The notes beneath the pieces are model-generated. The model was not told the DNA's origin, did not search any database, and saw only the letters and a program-made list of their open reading frames with translations. Source: Rhodocyclaceae bacterium UBA2271 (GTDB lineage Bacteria; Pseudomonadota; Gammaproteobacteria; Burkholderiales; Rhodocyclaceae). Taken from it: 64,000 nucleotides of DNA. The stretch lies in contig DDXB01000015.1 in the NCBI GenBank assembly GCA_002347405.1, forward strand, positions 1 to 64,000. Direction: 5' to 3'. The translations under genes were made by a program, and so were the position numbers. Each line of letters opens with the position of its first letter. Position 1 is the stretch's first letter. This document shows positions 24,640 through 33,409 of the stretch, one piece after another.

Positions 24640-24695
24640 GATGACGAACGTATGAACGCGCTGTTCCAGATAGAAGCCAAGCTCAATCCGCAGGC
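24640..24695 (-). repeat. Repeated upstream element, copy 4
   Basis: Minus strand: GAGCTTGGCTTCTATCTGG, then AACAGCGCGTTCATACG, upstream of the gene starting at 24617. The second hairpin arm seen in the other three copies is missing, so the hairpin is not needed for the rest of the element to be kept. Confidence 0.78.
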
Positions 24696-24746
24696 GAATT
24701 TGGCAAATGAGCGAACAAATGATTGAAGGTGCCCCGAAGGGGAAAT

Positions 24747-25283
24747 ATGGGTATTTCGATTCGCGCCTACGCACGCCACCGAGGGGTGTCCGATGCGGCG
24801 GTGCGCAAAGCCATCGCTGCGGGACGGATCACGCCGGAGGCAGACGGAACGATTGATGCCGAGCGCGTCGACCGCGAATGGGCGCGCAATTCCGATGCGC
24901 CGCGCAATGGCACAGCCACCCGCGCGGTAAAGGTCGCCGTGGCGGAATCCAGCGGCTCCACGGGTGACGGGCCAGCGGCATTGCCAGCAGGCGGCACGTC
25001 CCTGCTCCAAGCGCGCACGGTCAACGAAGTGGTCAAGGCGCAAACCAACAAGGTGCGCCTGGCCCGTCTCAAAGGCGAACTGGTAGATCGGCCACAGGCC
25101 ATCGCCCATGTTTTCAAGCTGGCGCGATCCGAGCGCGATGCGTGGCTCAACTGGCCCGCGCGCATCTCAGCACAGATGGCAGCCAAGCTCGGCGTCGATC
25201 CTCACACGATGCACATCGCCCTGGAGGCAGCTGTGCGTGAGCACCTGCAGGAACTGGGCGAGATGCGCCCAAAGGTGGATTGA
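24747..25283 (+). CDS. Terminase small subunit (Nu1-like)
   Basis: A 178-residue protein directly upstream of the large terminase. The N-terminus (SIRAYARHRGVSDAAVRKAIAAGRI) is the winged-HTH that recognises the packaging site. A helical C-terminus (ARLKGELVDRPQAIAHVFKLARSERDAWLNWPARIS) probably contacts the large subunit. ATG 24747 has GAAGGGGA upstream and is preferred to the start at 24723. Confidence 0.9.
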   Translation: MGISIRAYARHRGVSDAAVRKAIAAGRITPEADGTIDAERVDREWARNSDAPRNGTATRAVKVAVAESSGSTGDGPAALPAGGTSLLQARTVNEVVKAQTNKVRLARLKGELVDRPQAIAHVFKLARSERDAWLNWPARISAQMAAKLGVDPHTMHIALEAAVREHLQELGEMRPKVD

Positions 25284-27244
25284 TGGACATGGACTACGAA
25301 GGCGCTGCCGAGATCGAACGCGCATGGCGTGAAGGACTGACGCCCGACCCGCTGCTCACCGTGTCCGAATGGTCGGATCGCCACCGGATGCTCTCCAGCA
25401 AGGCGTCTGCCGAGCCGGGGCGCTGGCGCACCAGCCGCACGCCGTACCTGAAAGCAATCATGGACTGCCTGTCGCCGACCTCAGCGGTCGAGCGCGTGGT
25501 GTTCATGAAGGCGGCGCAGCTTGGCGCGACAGAGATGGGATCGAACTGGATAGGCTATGTCATCCACCACGCGCCCGGGCCAATGATGGCTGTGTGGCCG
25601 ACGGTGGAGATGGCCAAGCGCAACTCCAAGCAGCGAATCGATCCGCTGATCGAGGAGTCGTCCGCACTGGCTGAACTGATTGCACCGGCGCGCAGCCGGG
25701 ATTCCGGCAACACCATCCTGGCCAAGGAGTTCCGGGGTGGCGTGCTGGTGATGACCGGGGCCAACAGCGCGGTCGGGCTGCGCTCAATGCCGGTGCGGTA
25801 TCTGTTCCTCGACGAGGTCGACGGCTATCCGTTGGACGTCGAGGGTGAAGGCGATGCGATCTCGCTGGCCGAAGCCCGTACACGCACCTTTGCTCGGCGC
25901 AAGATCTTCATCGTTTCGACGCCGACGATCTCAGGGGCGTCGGCTATCGAGCGCGAGTACGAGGCCAGCGACCAACGTCGCTACTTCGTGCCGTGTCCGC
26001 ATTGCTCGCACCGGCAGTGGCTGCGCTTCGAGCAGCTGCGCTGGGACAAAGGGCAACCGGAAACCGCTGCCTACATCTGCGAGTCATGTGACACCGCAAT
26101 TGCCGAGCATCACAAGACGTGGATGCTGGAACACGGTGAATGGCGCGCGATGATCACCGATGGCGTGGGCAAGACGGCAGGCTTTCACCTTTCGTCGCTG
26201 TACAGCCCGGTGGGCTGGCGCAGTTGGCGGGAGATCGCGGCTGCGTGGGAGGCCGCCGTCAGTAAAGAGTCGGGATCGGCCGCCGCCATCAAGACCTTCA
26301 AGAACACCGAGCTGGGTGAAACCTGGGTCGAGGAAGGCGAAGCGCCTGATTGGCAACGACTGGTCGAGCGCCGAGAGGACTACCGTGTCGGTAGCGTGCC
26401 GCAAGGCGGTCTGCTGCTGGTGGGCGCGGCCGACGTACAGAAAGATCGCATCGAGGCATCGGTTTGGGCATTCGGGCGCGGGAAGGAGTCGTGGCTCATC
26501 GAGCATCGCGTGCTGATGGGTGACACCGCCCGCGACACGGTGTGGAAACGCCTTGCTGAAATGCTGGCCGAGAGCTGGACACACGCCTCGGGCGCGGCGA
26601 TGCCGCTGGCCCGCTTCGCACTGGATACCGGGTTTGCCACGCAGGAGGCTTATGCCTTCGTGCGGGCCTGCCGCGATCCACGTGTGATGCCGGTCAAAGG
26701 CGTGCCTCGCGGTGCAGCCTTGATCGGCACGCCGACGGCCATCGATGTCTCGAAGGGCGGCAAGAAGCTGCGTCGTGGCATCAAGGTGTATTCGGTGGCA
26801 GTCAGCATCGCCAAGCTGGAGTTCTACAACAACCTGCGCAAGAGCGCTGATGTCGGCGAGGACGGTTTGACCACAGTGTTTCCAGCCGGATTCGTCCATC
26901 TGCCCAAGATCGACGCCGAGTTCATCCAGCAACTCTGCGCAGAGCAACTGATCACCCGCCGCGACCGCAACGGCTTCCCGGTGCGCGAGTGGCAAAAGAT
27001 GCGCGAGCGCAATGAGGCGCTCGACTGCTACGTCTACGCCCGCGCGGCCGCATCGGCGGCGGGCCTGGATCGCTTCGAGGAACGCCACTGGCGGGAATTG
27101 GAGCGACAGCTTGGGGTGGCCAGTCCGCCATCCCCTGAAACAACAACTGAATCGATCAACGAGGCCACCCAACGCGGTGGCCTCGCTGTTTCTGGCAACC
27201 GCAACACCGGTCGGCGCGTGATCAAAAGCCGCTGGCTGTCCTGA
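25283..27244 (+). CDS. Terminase large subunit (lambda gpA family)
   Basis: A 653-residue packaging ATPase/nuclease. Features are KAAQLGATEMG (the modified Walker A of gpA proteins, near residue 78), YLFLDEVDGY (Walker B, near 175), IVSTPTISGASAIEREYEASDQRRY (coupling motif) and a CPHC...CESC zinc ribbon around 240-275. The nuclease half follows. It cuts and translocates phage DNA into proheads. ATG 25283 overlaps the small subunit stop. Confidence 0.96.
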   Translation: MDMDYEGAAEIERAWREGLTPDPLLTVSEWSDRHRMLSSKASAEPGRWRTSRTPYLKAIMDCLSPTSAVERVVFMKAAQLGATEMGSNWIGYVIHHAPGPMMAVWPTVEMAKRNSKQRIDPLIEESSALAELIAPARSRDSGNTILAKEFRGGVLVMTGANSAVGLRSMPVRYLFLDEVDGYPLDVEGEGDAISLAEARTRTFARRKIFIVSTPTISGASAIEREYEASDQRRYFVPCPHCSHRQWLRFEQLRWDKGQPETAAYICESCDTAIAEHHKTWMLEHGEWRAMITDGVGKTAGFHLSSLYSPVGWRSWREIAAAWEAAVSKESGSAAAIKTFKNTELGETWVEEGEAPDWQRLVERREDYRVGSVPQGGLLLVGAADVQKDRIEASVWAFGRGKESWLIEHRVLMGDTARDTVWKRLAEMLAESWTHASGAAMPLARFALDTGFATQEAYAFVRACRDPRVMPVKGVPRGAALIGTPTAIDVSKGGKKLRRGIKVYSVAVSIAKLEFYNNLRKSADVGEDGLTTVFPAGFVHLPKIDAEFIQQLCAEQLITRRDRNGFPVREWQKMRERNEALDCYVYARAAASAAGLDRFEERHWRELERQLGVASPPSPETTTESINEATQRGGLAVSGNRNTGRRVIKSRWLS

Positions 27245-27261
27245 CACCCCAAGGAGAAAAC

Positions 27262-27753
27262 ATGAGTCTTGCTACCCGTATCGAAAGTCTGGTCATCCGC
27301 GTCGCGCAGGAGTTCAACGACGTCCGCGCCAAGGCAGGCAACCTGGCCAACCTCACCACCACCGATAAGTCGAATCTGGTCGCTGCCATCAACGAACTGA
27401 AGGCCGCCGTGGTGTCCTCGGCAGTGATCGACGATGCGCACGTCGCGGCCACGACCACGTACTCGTCCACCAAGATCGTCTCACTGCTCGATGCGCTCAA
27501 GACTGAGATCTTGGGTGGAGCCGATGCCGCCTACGACACGCTGGTGGAAATCCAGCAACTGCTGCAGAACGGCACCAGTGGTCTGGATGCGCTGCTCGCC
27601 GCCGTCAACAACCGCTTGCGCTTCGATGCGGCGCAGTCGCTGACCGTAGCCGAACAACTTCAGGCTCGCAGCAACATCGGCGCTGTCGCCGCCAGCGATG
27701 TCGGCAACACCGATACCGACTTCGTCGCGGTCTTCGTAGGCGCGCTGGTCTGA
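27262..27753 (+). CDS. Phage virion-like fibre protein (a)
   Basis: A 163-residue protein. An N-terminal helix (MSLATRIESLVIRVAQEFNDVRAK) precedes a region typical of tail or head fibre stalks (LANLTTTDKSNLVAAINELK, then LQARSNIGAVAASDVGNTDTDFV). The latter pattern is common in phage fibre proteins. Its place between terminase and gpW is unusual for a tail fibre, so a head fibre is possible. Confidence 0.72.
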   Translation: MSLATRIESLVIRVAQEFNDVRAKAGNLANLTTTDKSNLVAAINELKAAVVSSAVIDDAHVAATTTYSSTKIVSLLDALKTEILGGADAAYDTLVEIQQLLQNGTSGLDALLAAVNNRLRFDAAQSLTVAEQLQARSNIGAVAASDVGNTDTDFVAVFVGALV

Positions 27754-28145
27754 TGAGCCTCGCATCGCGCATCAGTGCGTTGGCAAGTCGTGTCGGGCTT
27801 GAGGTCAAGACCAAGATCGACGCCACCCACCCCGGCTTGGCCCGGGCGTGGGTGTGTTTCGGCTACATCGGCAGCCAGATCGTCGTGCGCTCGTCGCACA
27901 ACGTGGCCAGCGTGACCCGGACGGCAGCGGGCCGCTACCGCGTGACCTTTGCCGCTGCCATGCCCGATGCCAACTATTGCTGGACGGCGCTCGCCCGCAG
28001 CAGCACCAACAGTGGCACGCAGCGCATTGCCATCGTGCGATCCACCTCCGACCAGAAGACAGCCCAGTACGTCGACATCAGTTGCGCCACCACGTCCGCA
28101 TCGTTCGACGACTCCTCTGAAATCAACCTTACGGTGTTCCGCTGA
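27753..28145 (+). CDS. Phage virion-like fibre protein (b)
   Basis: A 130-residue protein sharing the N-terminal pattern of its neighbour (MSLASRISALASRVGLEVKTKID) followed by a beta-rich domain (VCFGYIGSQIVVRSSHNVASVTRTAAGRYRVTF) like small fibre-tip domains. ATG overlaps the previous stop by one base. Together the two genes may encode a head-fibre stalk and tip. Confidence 0.72.
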   Translation: MSLASRISALASRVGLEVKTKIDATHPGLARAWVCFGYIGSQIVVRSSHNVASVTRTAAGRYRVTFAAAMPDANYCWTALARSSTNSGTQRIAIVRSTSDQKTAQYVDISCATTSASFDDSSEINLTVFR

Positions 28146-28366
28146 TGGCCTACACACAAGCACACCTCGACGCTTTGGAAGCGGCGCTGGTTAAGGGCGA
28201 AAAGCGCGTGACCTTCGGCGACAAGACCGTCGAGTACCGCAGCGTCGATGAACTCCAGGCCGCCATTGCGGCGGTCAAGCGCGACCTCTTCGAGCAGGCC
28301 GTGGACACCGGACTGTGGCCTGGTGCGCCACGCCAGATCCGAGTCACCACCGGCAAAGGGTTCTGA
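28145..28366 (+). CDS. gpW-family head-tail joining protein
   Basis: A 73-residue protein with the gpW pattern: YTQAHLDALEAALVKGEKRVTFGDKTVEYRSVDELQAAIAAVK. In lambda, gpW seals the filled head and prepares it for tail attachment. The position between terminase and portal matches lambda. Confidence 0.92.
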   Translation: MAYTQAHLDALEAALVKGEKRVTFGDKTVEYRSVDELQAAIAAVKRDLFEQAVDTGLWPGAPRQIRVTTGKGF

Positions 28367-28368
28367 AC

Positions 28369-29901
28369 ATGCAATGGTTTGACCGAATGCGTAGACGCGT
28401 TGGCATGAGCCTGCTTGGCGGCACGCCGTTCTATGACGGAATCGGTGGTGGCCGTCGCGCGTTGGCGTGGCAGGTCGGCAATCCCGGTGCGGTCGCAGCG
28501 CTCGCGTTCACCCAGAACGAATTGCGCGCCAAGAGCCGCGATCTGGTACGCCGCAATGCCTGGGCAGCGGCAGGCGTCGAGGCCTTTGTCTCGAACGCCA
28601 TTGGCACCGGCATCAAGCCGCAGAGCATGCTGGCCGATCAGCCCCTGCGCGAAGCGATCCACAGCCTATGGTGGGACTGGTGCGAGGAAGCCGATGCCGC
28701 CGGACTGACCGATTTCTACGGCCTGCAGGCTTTGGCCTGTCGCGCCATGCTCGAAGGCGGGGAATGCCTGGTGCGGCTGCGTTACCGCCGCCCTGAAGAT
28801 GGTCTGCCGGTGGGCCTGCAACTGCAGCTGCTCGAACCCGAACACCTGCCAGCCACGCTGAATCAGGAGTTGGCTTCCGGAAACGTCATCCGTGCGGGCA
28901 TCGAGTTCGACAAGCTCGGACGGCGGGTGGCTTACCACCTGTATCGCTCGCATCCAGGTGATGGCTCGCTGGCTCCGATGTCGGGCACCGGTGGCATGGT
29001 CGGTGGTTTGGACACTGTGCGTGTCCCGGCCAGCGAAATCATCCACCTGTTTCGTCCCTTGCGGCCCGGACAGCTCCGGGGCGAACCGTGGCTGGCGCGC
29101 GCGCTGGTCAAGCTCAACGAACTCGACCAGTACGACGACGCGGAATTGGTGCGCAAGAAGACCGCCGCGATGTTCGCAGGCTTCATCACGCGCCTTTCGC
29201 CCGAGGACAACCTGATGGGTGAAGGACTGCCGGATGCCAATGGCGCGGCGATGGCCGGGCTGGAGCCGGGCACGATGCAAATCCTGGAGCCCGGCGAGGA
29301 TGTGAAGTTCAGTCAGCCTGCCGACGTTGGCGCGAGCTACGCCGAATTCCTGCGCATGCAGTTCCGGGCGGTGGCAGCGGCGATGGGCATCACCTATGAG
29401 ATGCTGACCGGAGACCTTACCCAAGTGAACTACTCGTCGATCCGGGCTGGGCTGCTGGAGTTTCGCCGCCGCTGTGAGGCCATCCAGCACGGCGTGATCG
29501 TCCACCAACTGTGCCGTCCAATCTGGCGTGCCTGGATGGAGCAGGCGCTACTTGAAGGCGCGCTGGTGCTGCCGCAATTCACCGAGAAAAAGCGCGACTA
29601 CTTCGCGGCCAAGTGGATTCCGCAGGGTTGGCAGTGGGTCGATCCCAAGAAAGAGTTCGACGCCATGCTGACCGCCATTCGCGCCGGGCTGCTATCGCGC
29701 TCGGAAGCCATCTCGGCCTTCGGCTATGACGCCGAGGACATCGACCGCGAGATCGCCGCCGACAACCAGCGTGCCGATGCGCTCGGTCTGGTCTTCGACT
29801 CCGACCCGCGCCATGACAAGGCTCCCCAACCCTCGACATTGGGCGCTCCCATGAATGCGGTCGCCACGGTGGCCATGCCGCAAGACCAACAGGACAACTG
29901 A
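28369..29901 (+). CDS. Lambda-family portal protein
   Basis: A 510-residue portal with the family segments RNAWAAAGVEAFVSNAIGTGIKPQ, SEIIHLFRPLRPGQLRGEPWLA and MGITYEMLTGDLTQVNYSSIRAGLLEFRR. It forms the dodecameric ring at the packaging vertex. The ATG at 28369 (MQWFDRMRRRVG) directly follows the gpW gene. Confidence 0.96.
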   Translation: MQWFDRMRRRVGMSLLGGTPFYDGIGGGRRALAWQVGNPGAVAALAFTQNELRAKSRDLVRRNAWAAAGVEAFVSNAIGTGIKPQSMLADQPLREAIHSLWWDWCEEADAAGLTDFYGLQALACRAMLEGGECLVRLRYRRPEDGLPVGLQLQLLEPEHLPATLNQELASGNVIRAGIEFDKLGRRVAYHLYRSHPGDGSLAPMSGTGGMVGGLDTVRVPASEIIHLFRPLRPGQLRGEPWLARALVKLNELDQYDDAELVRKKTAAMFAGFITRLSPEDNLMGEGLPDANGAAMAGLEPGTMQILEPGEDVKFSQPADVGASYAEFLRMQFRAVAAAMGITYEMLTGDLTQVNYSSIRAGLLEFRRRCEAIQHGVIVHQLCRPIWRAWMEQALLEGALVLPQFTEKKRDYFAAKWIPQGWQWVDPKKEFDAMLTAIRAGLLSRSEAISAFGYDAEDIDREIAADNQRADALGLVFDSDPRHDKAPQPSTLGAPMNAVATVAMPQDQQDN

Positions 29902-29902
29902 C

Positions 29903-31210
29903 ATGCAACTCGTTCATCTGGCGTCCCGCCTCTACGGGACGCCGCTCCTCATTGCGCGTCCCAAACTCGACGTGATCCTCTCCGTACTGGGTTCCCGCAT
30001 CGGTTTGCCCGATCTGGACATGGCCATGCCGCTGCCCATGCCGCACCAGAGCGCCACATCGGGTCAGGCGGGTATTGCCGTCATCCCGGTGGTCGGCACG
30101 CTGGTCAGACGTTCGATGGGCATCGAAGCCGCATCTGGCCTGATGTCCTACGGCGAGATCGAAGCCCGCCTGGACGCTGCATTGGCCGACCCTCAGGTGG
30201 CGGGCATCTTGCTCGATCTGGATTCGCCCGGCGGCGAGGCCTCGGGCGTGTTCGAACTGGCCGAGCGCATCCGCGCAGCCAGCAGCATCAAGCCGATCTG
30301 GGCGCACGCCAACGATGCCGCGTACTCGGCAGCCTTTGCCATCGCGGCGGCCTGCCAGCGCCTGACGCTGTCGCAGACCGCTGGTGTCGGTTCGATTGGC
30401 GTGATCGCGCTGCACGTCGATCAGTCGGTGAAGGACGCCAAGGACGGCCTGAACTACACCGCCGTCTTCGCGGGCAGCCACAAGAACGATTTTTCGCCTC
30501 ACGAGCCCCTCAGCCCGCAGGCCACCAAGGCGTTGCAGGCTGAAGTGGATCGCCTCTACGACATCTTTGTGAATCAGGTCGGGCAGATGCGCGGCCTTGA
30601 CCCGGATGCCGTGCGCGCCACCGAGGCAGGGCTGTTCTACGGCGAGCAGGCGGTGGCAGCAGGTCTCGCCGACGCCGTGATGCCGCTCGAACAGGTGATG
30701 ACCGAATTCACCGATGCGTTGGCGGCCAAGCAGCGGCTGACACAGCCCGGCGTGGCCCGAGCCTCGCCGCGAAGTCTGTCCACGCAGCCCATTTCAAGCC
30801 CGCCCCGAAGCAAACCTTTCACCCTGGAGAACACCATGACCGACCCCAAAAACGACCACGACAACCCAAACGATCCGACCGACACCGACCCGCAGGGCGA
30901 CCAGCCGCAGACCGACAGCGATCCGCAACCGACGCCTGCTGCCCAAGCAGCACTGGCGCAGTCCTTCGCCAGTGGGCGCGGCCAAGCACAGGCCATTGCA
31001 GAGATGTGCCTGATCGCGGGCCAGTCCCAACGCACAGCGGAATTCCTCGCAGCAGGCTTCTCGGAAGCGCAGGTGCGCCGCGCCTTGCTGGATGCCCGTG
31101 CCGACCAACCCGAAATCGCCTCGCGCATCACCGCCGATGCAGGAACCAGTCAGCGCCCGGAAAACAGTCCGGTGGTCGCTGCCGTCAAAAAACTCACCGC
31201 CAAGGAGTAA
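29903..31210 (+). CDS. S49-family prohead protease with C-terminal scaffold region
   Basis: A 435-residue protein. The N-terminal S49 (ClpP-fold, lambda gpC-like) domain has LLDLDSPGGEASGVFELAERI near residue 105 and ANDAAYSAAFAIAAACQRL, with the probable catalytic Ser, near 148. A low-complexity Asp/Pro/Gln linker (from residue 312) and a helical end (AQALAQSFASG-like, NSPVVAAVKKLTAKE) follow. As in lambda C/Nu3, the C-terminal part can be made separately from an internal start. Confidence 0.93.
   Translation: MQLVHLASRLYGTPLLIARPKLDVILSVLGSRIGLPDLDMAMPLPMPHQSATSGQAGIAVIPVVGTLVRRSMGIEAASGLMSYGEIEARLDAALADPQVAGILLDLDSPGGEASGVFELAERIRAASSIKPIWAHANDAAYSAAFAIAAACQRLTLSQTAGVGSIGVIALHVDQSVKDAKDGLNYTAVFAGSHKNDFSPHEPLSPQATKALQAEVDRLYDIFVNQVGQMRGLDPDAVRATEAGLFYGEQAVAAGLADAVMPLEQVMTEFTDALAAKQRLTQPGVARASPRSLSTQPISSPPRSKPFTLENTMTDPKNDHDNPNDPTDTDPQGDQPQTDSDPQPTPAAQAALAQSFASGRGQAQAIAEMCLIAGQSQRTAEFLAAGFSEAQVRRALLDARADQPEIASRITADAGTSQRPENSPVVAAVKKLTAKE
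30836..31210 (+). CDS. Nested scaffolding protein (Nu3-like), in frame within the protease gene
   Basis: ATG 30836 lies in frame inside the S49 gene, with CTGGAG 8 bases upstream. It would give a 124-residue acidic, Pro/Gln-rich protein with helical ends. Lambda produces its scaffold gpNu3 from exactly such an internal start in gene C. The ribosome site and composition change are seen in the sequence; expression is inferred. Confidence 0.72.
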   Translation: MTDPKNDHDNPNDPTDTDPQGDQPQTDSDPQPTPAAQAALAQSFASGRGQAQAIAEMCLIAGQSQRTAEFLAAGFSEAQVRRALLDARADQPEIASRITADAGTSQRPENSPVVAAVKKLTAKE

Positions 31211-31213
31211 GCC

Positions 31214-31591
31214 ATGCCCACTGTCTCTCAACCCAAGAACCTCGGCGACCTGCTGAAGTACGAAGCGCCGAACCTCTACTCGCGCGACCAGGACACCGTC
31301 GCTGCCGCGCAGAACCTGTCGCTGGGCACCGTGGTGGGCCGCGAAACAGCCACTGCCAAGCTCAAGGTAATCGACCCGAGCGCCACGGACGGTACGGAAA
31401 TCGCCGTTGGCGTGCTTGGCAACGACGTCGATGCGACGCTGATCGACCGCGAGGACGCGATCTTGATCGCCCGCCACGCCATCGTTGCGCGCGGCGCATT
31501 GGTCTGGCCGACCGGTCTCACGGTTGCGCAGAAGGCAACTGCCGTTGCCCAACTCTCCGCCCTTGGGGTACTGGTGCGCGATAGCGCCTGA
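31214..31591 (+). CDS. Head decoration protein (lambda gpD family)
   Basis: A 125-residue protein with the HDPD-family pattern: a short N-terminal arm, then LSLGTVVGRETATAKLKVIDPSATDGTEIAVGVLGNDVDA and ILIARHAIVARGALVWP. gpD trimers stabilise the expanded capsid. It stands between protease/scaffold and major capsid genes, as in lambda. Confidence 0.92.
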   Translation: MPTVSQPKNLGDLLKYEAPNLYSRDQDTVAAAQNLSLGTVVGRETATAKLKVIDPSATDGTEIAVGVLGNDVDATLIDREDAILIARHAIVARGALVWPTGLTVAQKATAVAQLSALGVLVRDSA

Positions 31592-31623
31592 TCCCGTCCC
31601 AACGATCCATCTCACTCCCCCGA

Positions 31624-31644
31624 AAACCCGCCACTGGCGGGTTT
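31624..31644 (+). terminator. Hairpin between decoration and capsid genes
   Basis: AAACCCGCC and GGCGGGTTT with a 3-base loop, followed by CGTCATTTCTGGAG, which contains the ribosome site of the capsid gene. It may attenuate rather than fully stop transcription, or stabilise the capsid mRNA 5' end. Confidence 0.78.
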
Positions 31645-31665
31645 CGTCATTTCTGGAGATCCCAA

Positions 31666-32688
31666 ATGCAGAACCCCTTTGAAAACCCCGGTTTCTCGAT
31701 GGCCAGCCTGACGGCCGCCATCAACCTCCTGCCCAACCGCTACGGGCGGCTGGAGCAACTCAACCTGTTTCCGGCCAAGCCGGTGCGCACTCGGCAGATC
31801 ATCGTCGAGGAGTACGCCGGTCGTCTGAACCTGCTGCCCACCCGCGCGCCCGGTTCACCCGGCACCGTCGGTGAACGTGGCAAGCGCAACCTGCGTTCCT
31901 TCGTGATCCCGCACATCCCGCACGACGACGTGGTGCTGCCGGAAGAAGTGCAAGGCCTGCGCGCCTTTGGTTCCGAAACTGAGATGGAAGCCATTGGCGG
32001 TGTCATGGCCCGTCATCTGGAGACCATGCGTAACAAGCACGCGATCACCCTGGAGCACCTACGCATGGGCGCACTCAAGGGCAAGATCCTCGATGCCGAC
32101 GGCAGTGAGCTGGTCGATCTGTTCGACGAGTTCGACATCACCGCGCAATCAGTGTCCTTCGAGTTTTCGACGGCGGCCGACAACGGGCAAATCAAGAGTG
32201 CCTGCCTGGAGCTGCTTGGGCTCATGGAAGATGGGCTCACGGGCGAGTTTTCGACCGGCGTGCATGTGTTGTGCTCGACCGAGTTCTTCCGGGCGCTGAC
32301 CACCCACAAGGAGGTCAAGACCGCTTACCAGAACTGGCAACAGGGCGCGGTGCTGATCAACGACATGCGCTCGGGCTTCAGCTATAGCGGCATCACCTTC
32401 GAGGAATACCGGGGTCAGGCGTCCTTTGTGCAGGCCGACGGCACGCTGGGGTCGCGCCGCTTCATCGCCGCCGGTGAAGCCCATGCATTCCCGGTCGGCA
32501 CGGTGGACACCTTCGCGACTTACTTCGCGCCAGCGGACTTCAACGAGACCGTGAACACCATCGGCCAGCCGCTGTATGCCAAGCAGGAGCCGCGCAAATT
32601 CGACCGGGGCACTGATCTGCATACGCAATCGAACCCATTGCCGATGTGCCATCGCCCGGGCGTGCTGATCAAGCTGATCTCTGCCTGA
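31666..32688 (+). CDS. Major capsid protein (lambda gpE family)
   Basis: A 340-residue HK97-fold capsid protein of the E family: FSMASLTAAINLLPNRYGRLEQLNLFP, then KRNLRSFVIPHIPHDDVVLPEEVQG and FSYSGITFEEYRG and AFPVGTVDTFATYFAPADFNETVNT. It follows an isolated hairpin and a strong GGAGAT ribosome site, consistent with high expression. Confidence 0.95.
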   Translation: MQNPFENPGFSMASLTAAINLLPNRYGRLEQLNLFPAKPVRTRQIIVEEYAGRLNLLPTRAPGSPGTVGERGKRNLRSFVIPHIPHDDVVLPEEVQGLRAFGSETEMEAIGGVMARHLETMRNKHAITLEHLRMGALKGKILDADGSELVDLFDEFDITAQSVSFEFSTAADNGQIKSACLELLGLMEDGLTGEFSTGVHVLCSTEFFRALTTHKEVKTAYQNWQQGAVLINDMRSGFSYSGITFEEYRGQASFVQADGTLGSRRFIAAGEAHAFPVGTVDTFATYFAPADFNETVNTIGQPLYAKQEPRKFDRGTDLHTQSNPLPMCHRPGVLIKLISA

Positions 32689-32966
32689 TGGACGTCGCGA
32701 CGCTGTACGAAGCAGCACGCAATGCCGGATTGCTCACCGCCATCACGGTGGCGGGCAACACGGTGCACTGCGCCTTCCGCGCTCCGGACGAAACCGTGCT
32801 GGATGGTTTCGCACTGTCGCGGGACTACCAGATCGACTACCCGGCGTCCTGGTTGACGCTGGCTGCCGGGGACACGGTCGAGGTGGCAGGCAATACCTAT
32901 CAGGTGCGCGACGTGCGCGCCATCGGCGACGGCACTGAGCGTCGCGCCTCGCTCTCCCAACTCTGA
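32688..32966 (+). CDS. Head-tail connector protein (gpFII-like position)
   Basis: A 92-residue beta-rich protein (NTVHCAFRAPDETVLDGFALSRDYQIDYPAS, then GDTVEVAGNTYQVRDVRAIGDG). The fold pattern and its place right after the capsid gene match head-tail attachment proteins. ATG overlaps the capsid stop by one base. Confidence 0.78.
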   Translation: MDVATLYEAARNAGLLTAITVAGNTVHCAFRAPDETVLDGFALSRDYQIDYPASWLTLAAGDTVEVAGNTYQVRDVRAIGDGTERRASLSQL

Positions 32967-32976
32967 GGAACACCCC

Positions 32977-33402
32977 ATGAACTCCGTTCGCGAGCGCGTC
33001 TTGCGGGAGATCGTCACGCGCCTGGCTTCTGCGATTGCCCCGACGCCGGTGCTGCGCATGCCTGCGGTGCCGGTCACCCGCGAGGCCAGCCCGGCGCTGC
33101 TGCTCTTCGTCGATGGCGACAGCATCACCGCCCACGCCAACCACCTTGTCGACCGGTTGCTGATCGTCCGGCTTGCCGTGGTGGCACGCGGCGCGGATGC
33201 CTTCGACGCGGCCGACCTGGCCCTGGTCGCGGCCCACGCGGCAATGCTCGCGGACCCGAATCTGGGCGGTCTGGCCATCGCCGTGCGCGAGATCGACTGC
33301 GAATGGGAGTTCGACGACGCCGATGCCGGGGCCGTCGCGCTGCCTGCCCGCTACGAGATCCGCTACCGCACCCACGCCATCGACCTCACCCAAACAGGAT
33401 GA
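32977..33402 (+). CDS. Minor tail/tail terminator protein (gpU-like)
   Basis: A 141-residue protein starting MNSVRERVLREIVTRLA, with a beta-hairpin core (LLLFVDGDSIT, VRLAVVARG) and C-terminal strands (DAGAVALPARYEIRYRTHAIDL). The size and position match tail completion proteins of siphoviruses. Confidence 0.75.
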   Translation: MNSVRERVLREIVTRLASAIAPTPVLRMPAVPVTREASPALLLFVDGDSITAHANHLVDRLLIVRLAVVARGADAFDAADLALVAAHAAMLADPNLGGLAIAVREIDCEWEFDDADAGAVALPARYEIRYRTHAIDLTQTG

Positions 33403-33409
33403 ACACCTT

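Noticed and set aside
23233..24695. Simple terminators as the full explanation of the repeated intergenic elements
   Set aside because: Copy 4 lacks the hairpin while AACAGCGCGTTCAT is retained, so termination alone does not account for the conservation.
26084..27247. 387-codon minus-strand open frame opposite the terminase large subunit
   Set aside because: The terminase on the plus strand is certain; the opposite frame is a shadow.
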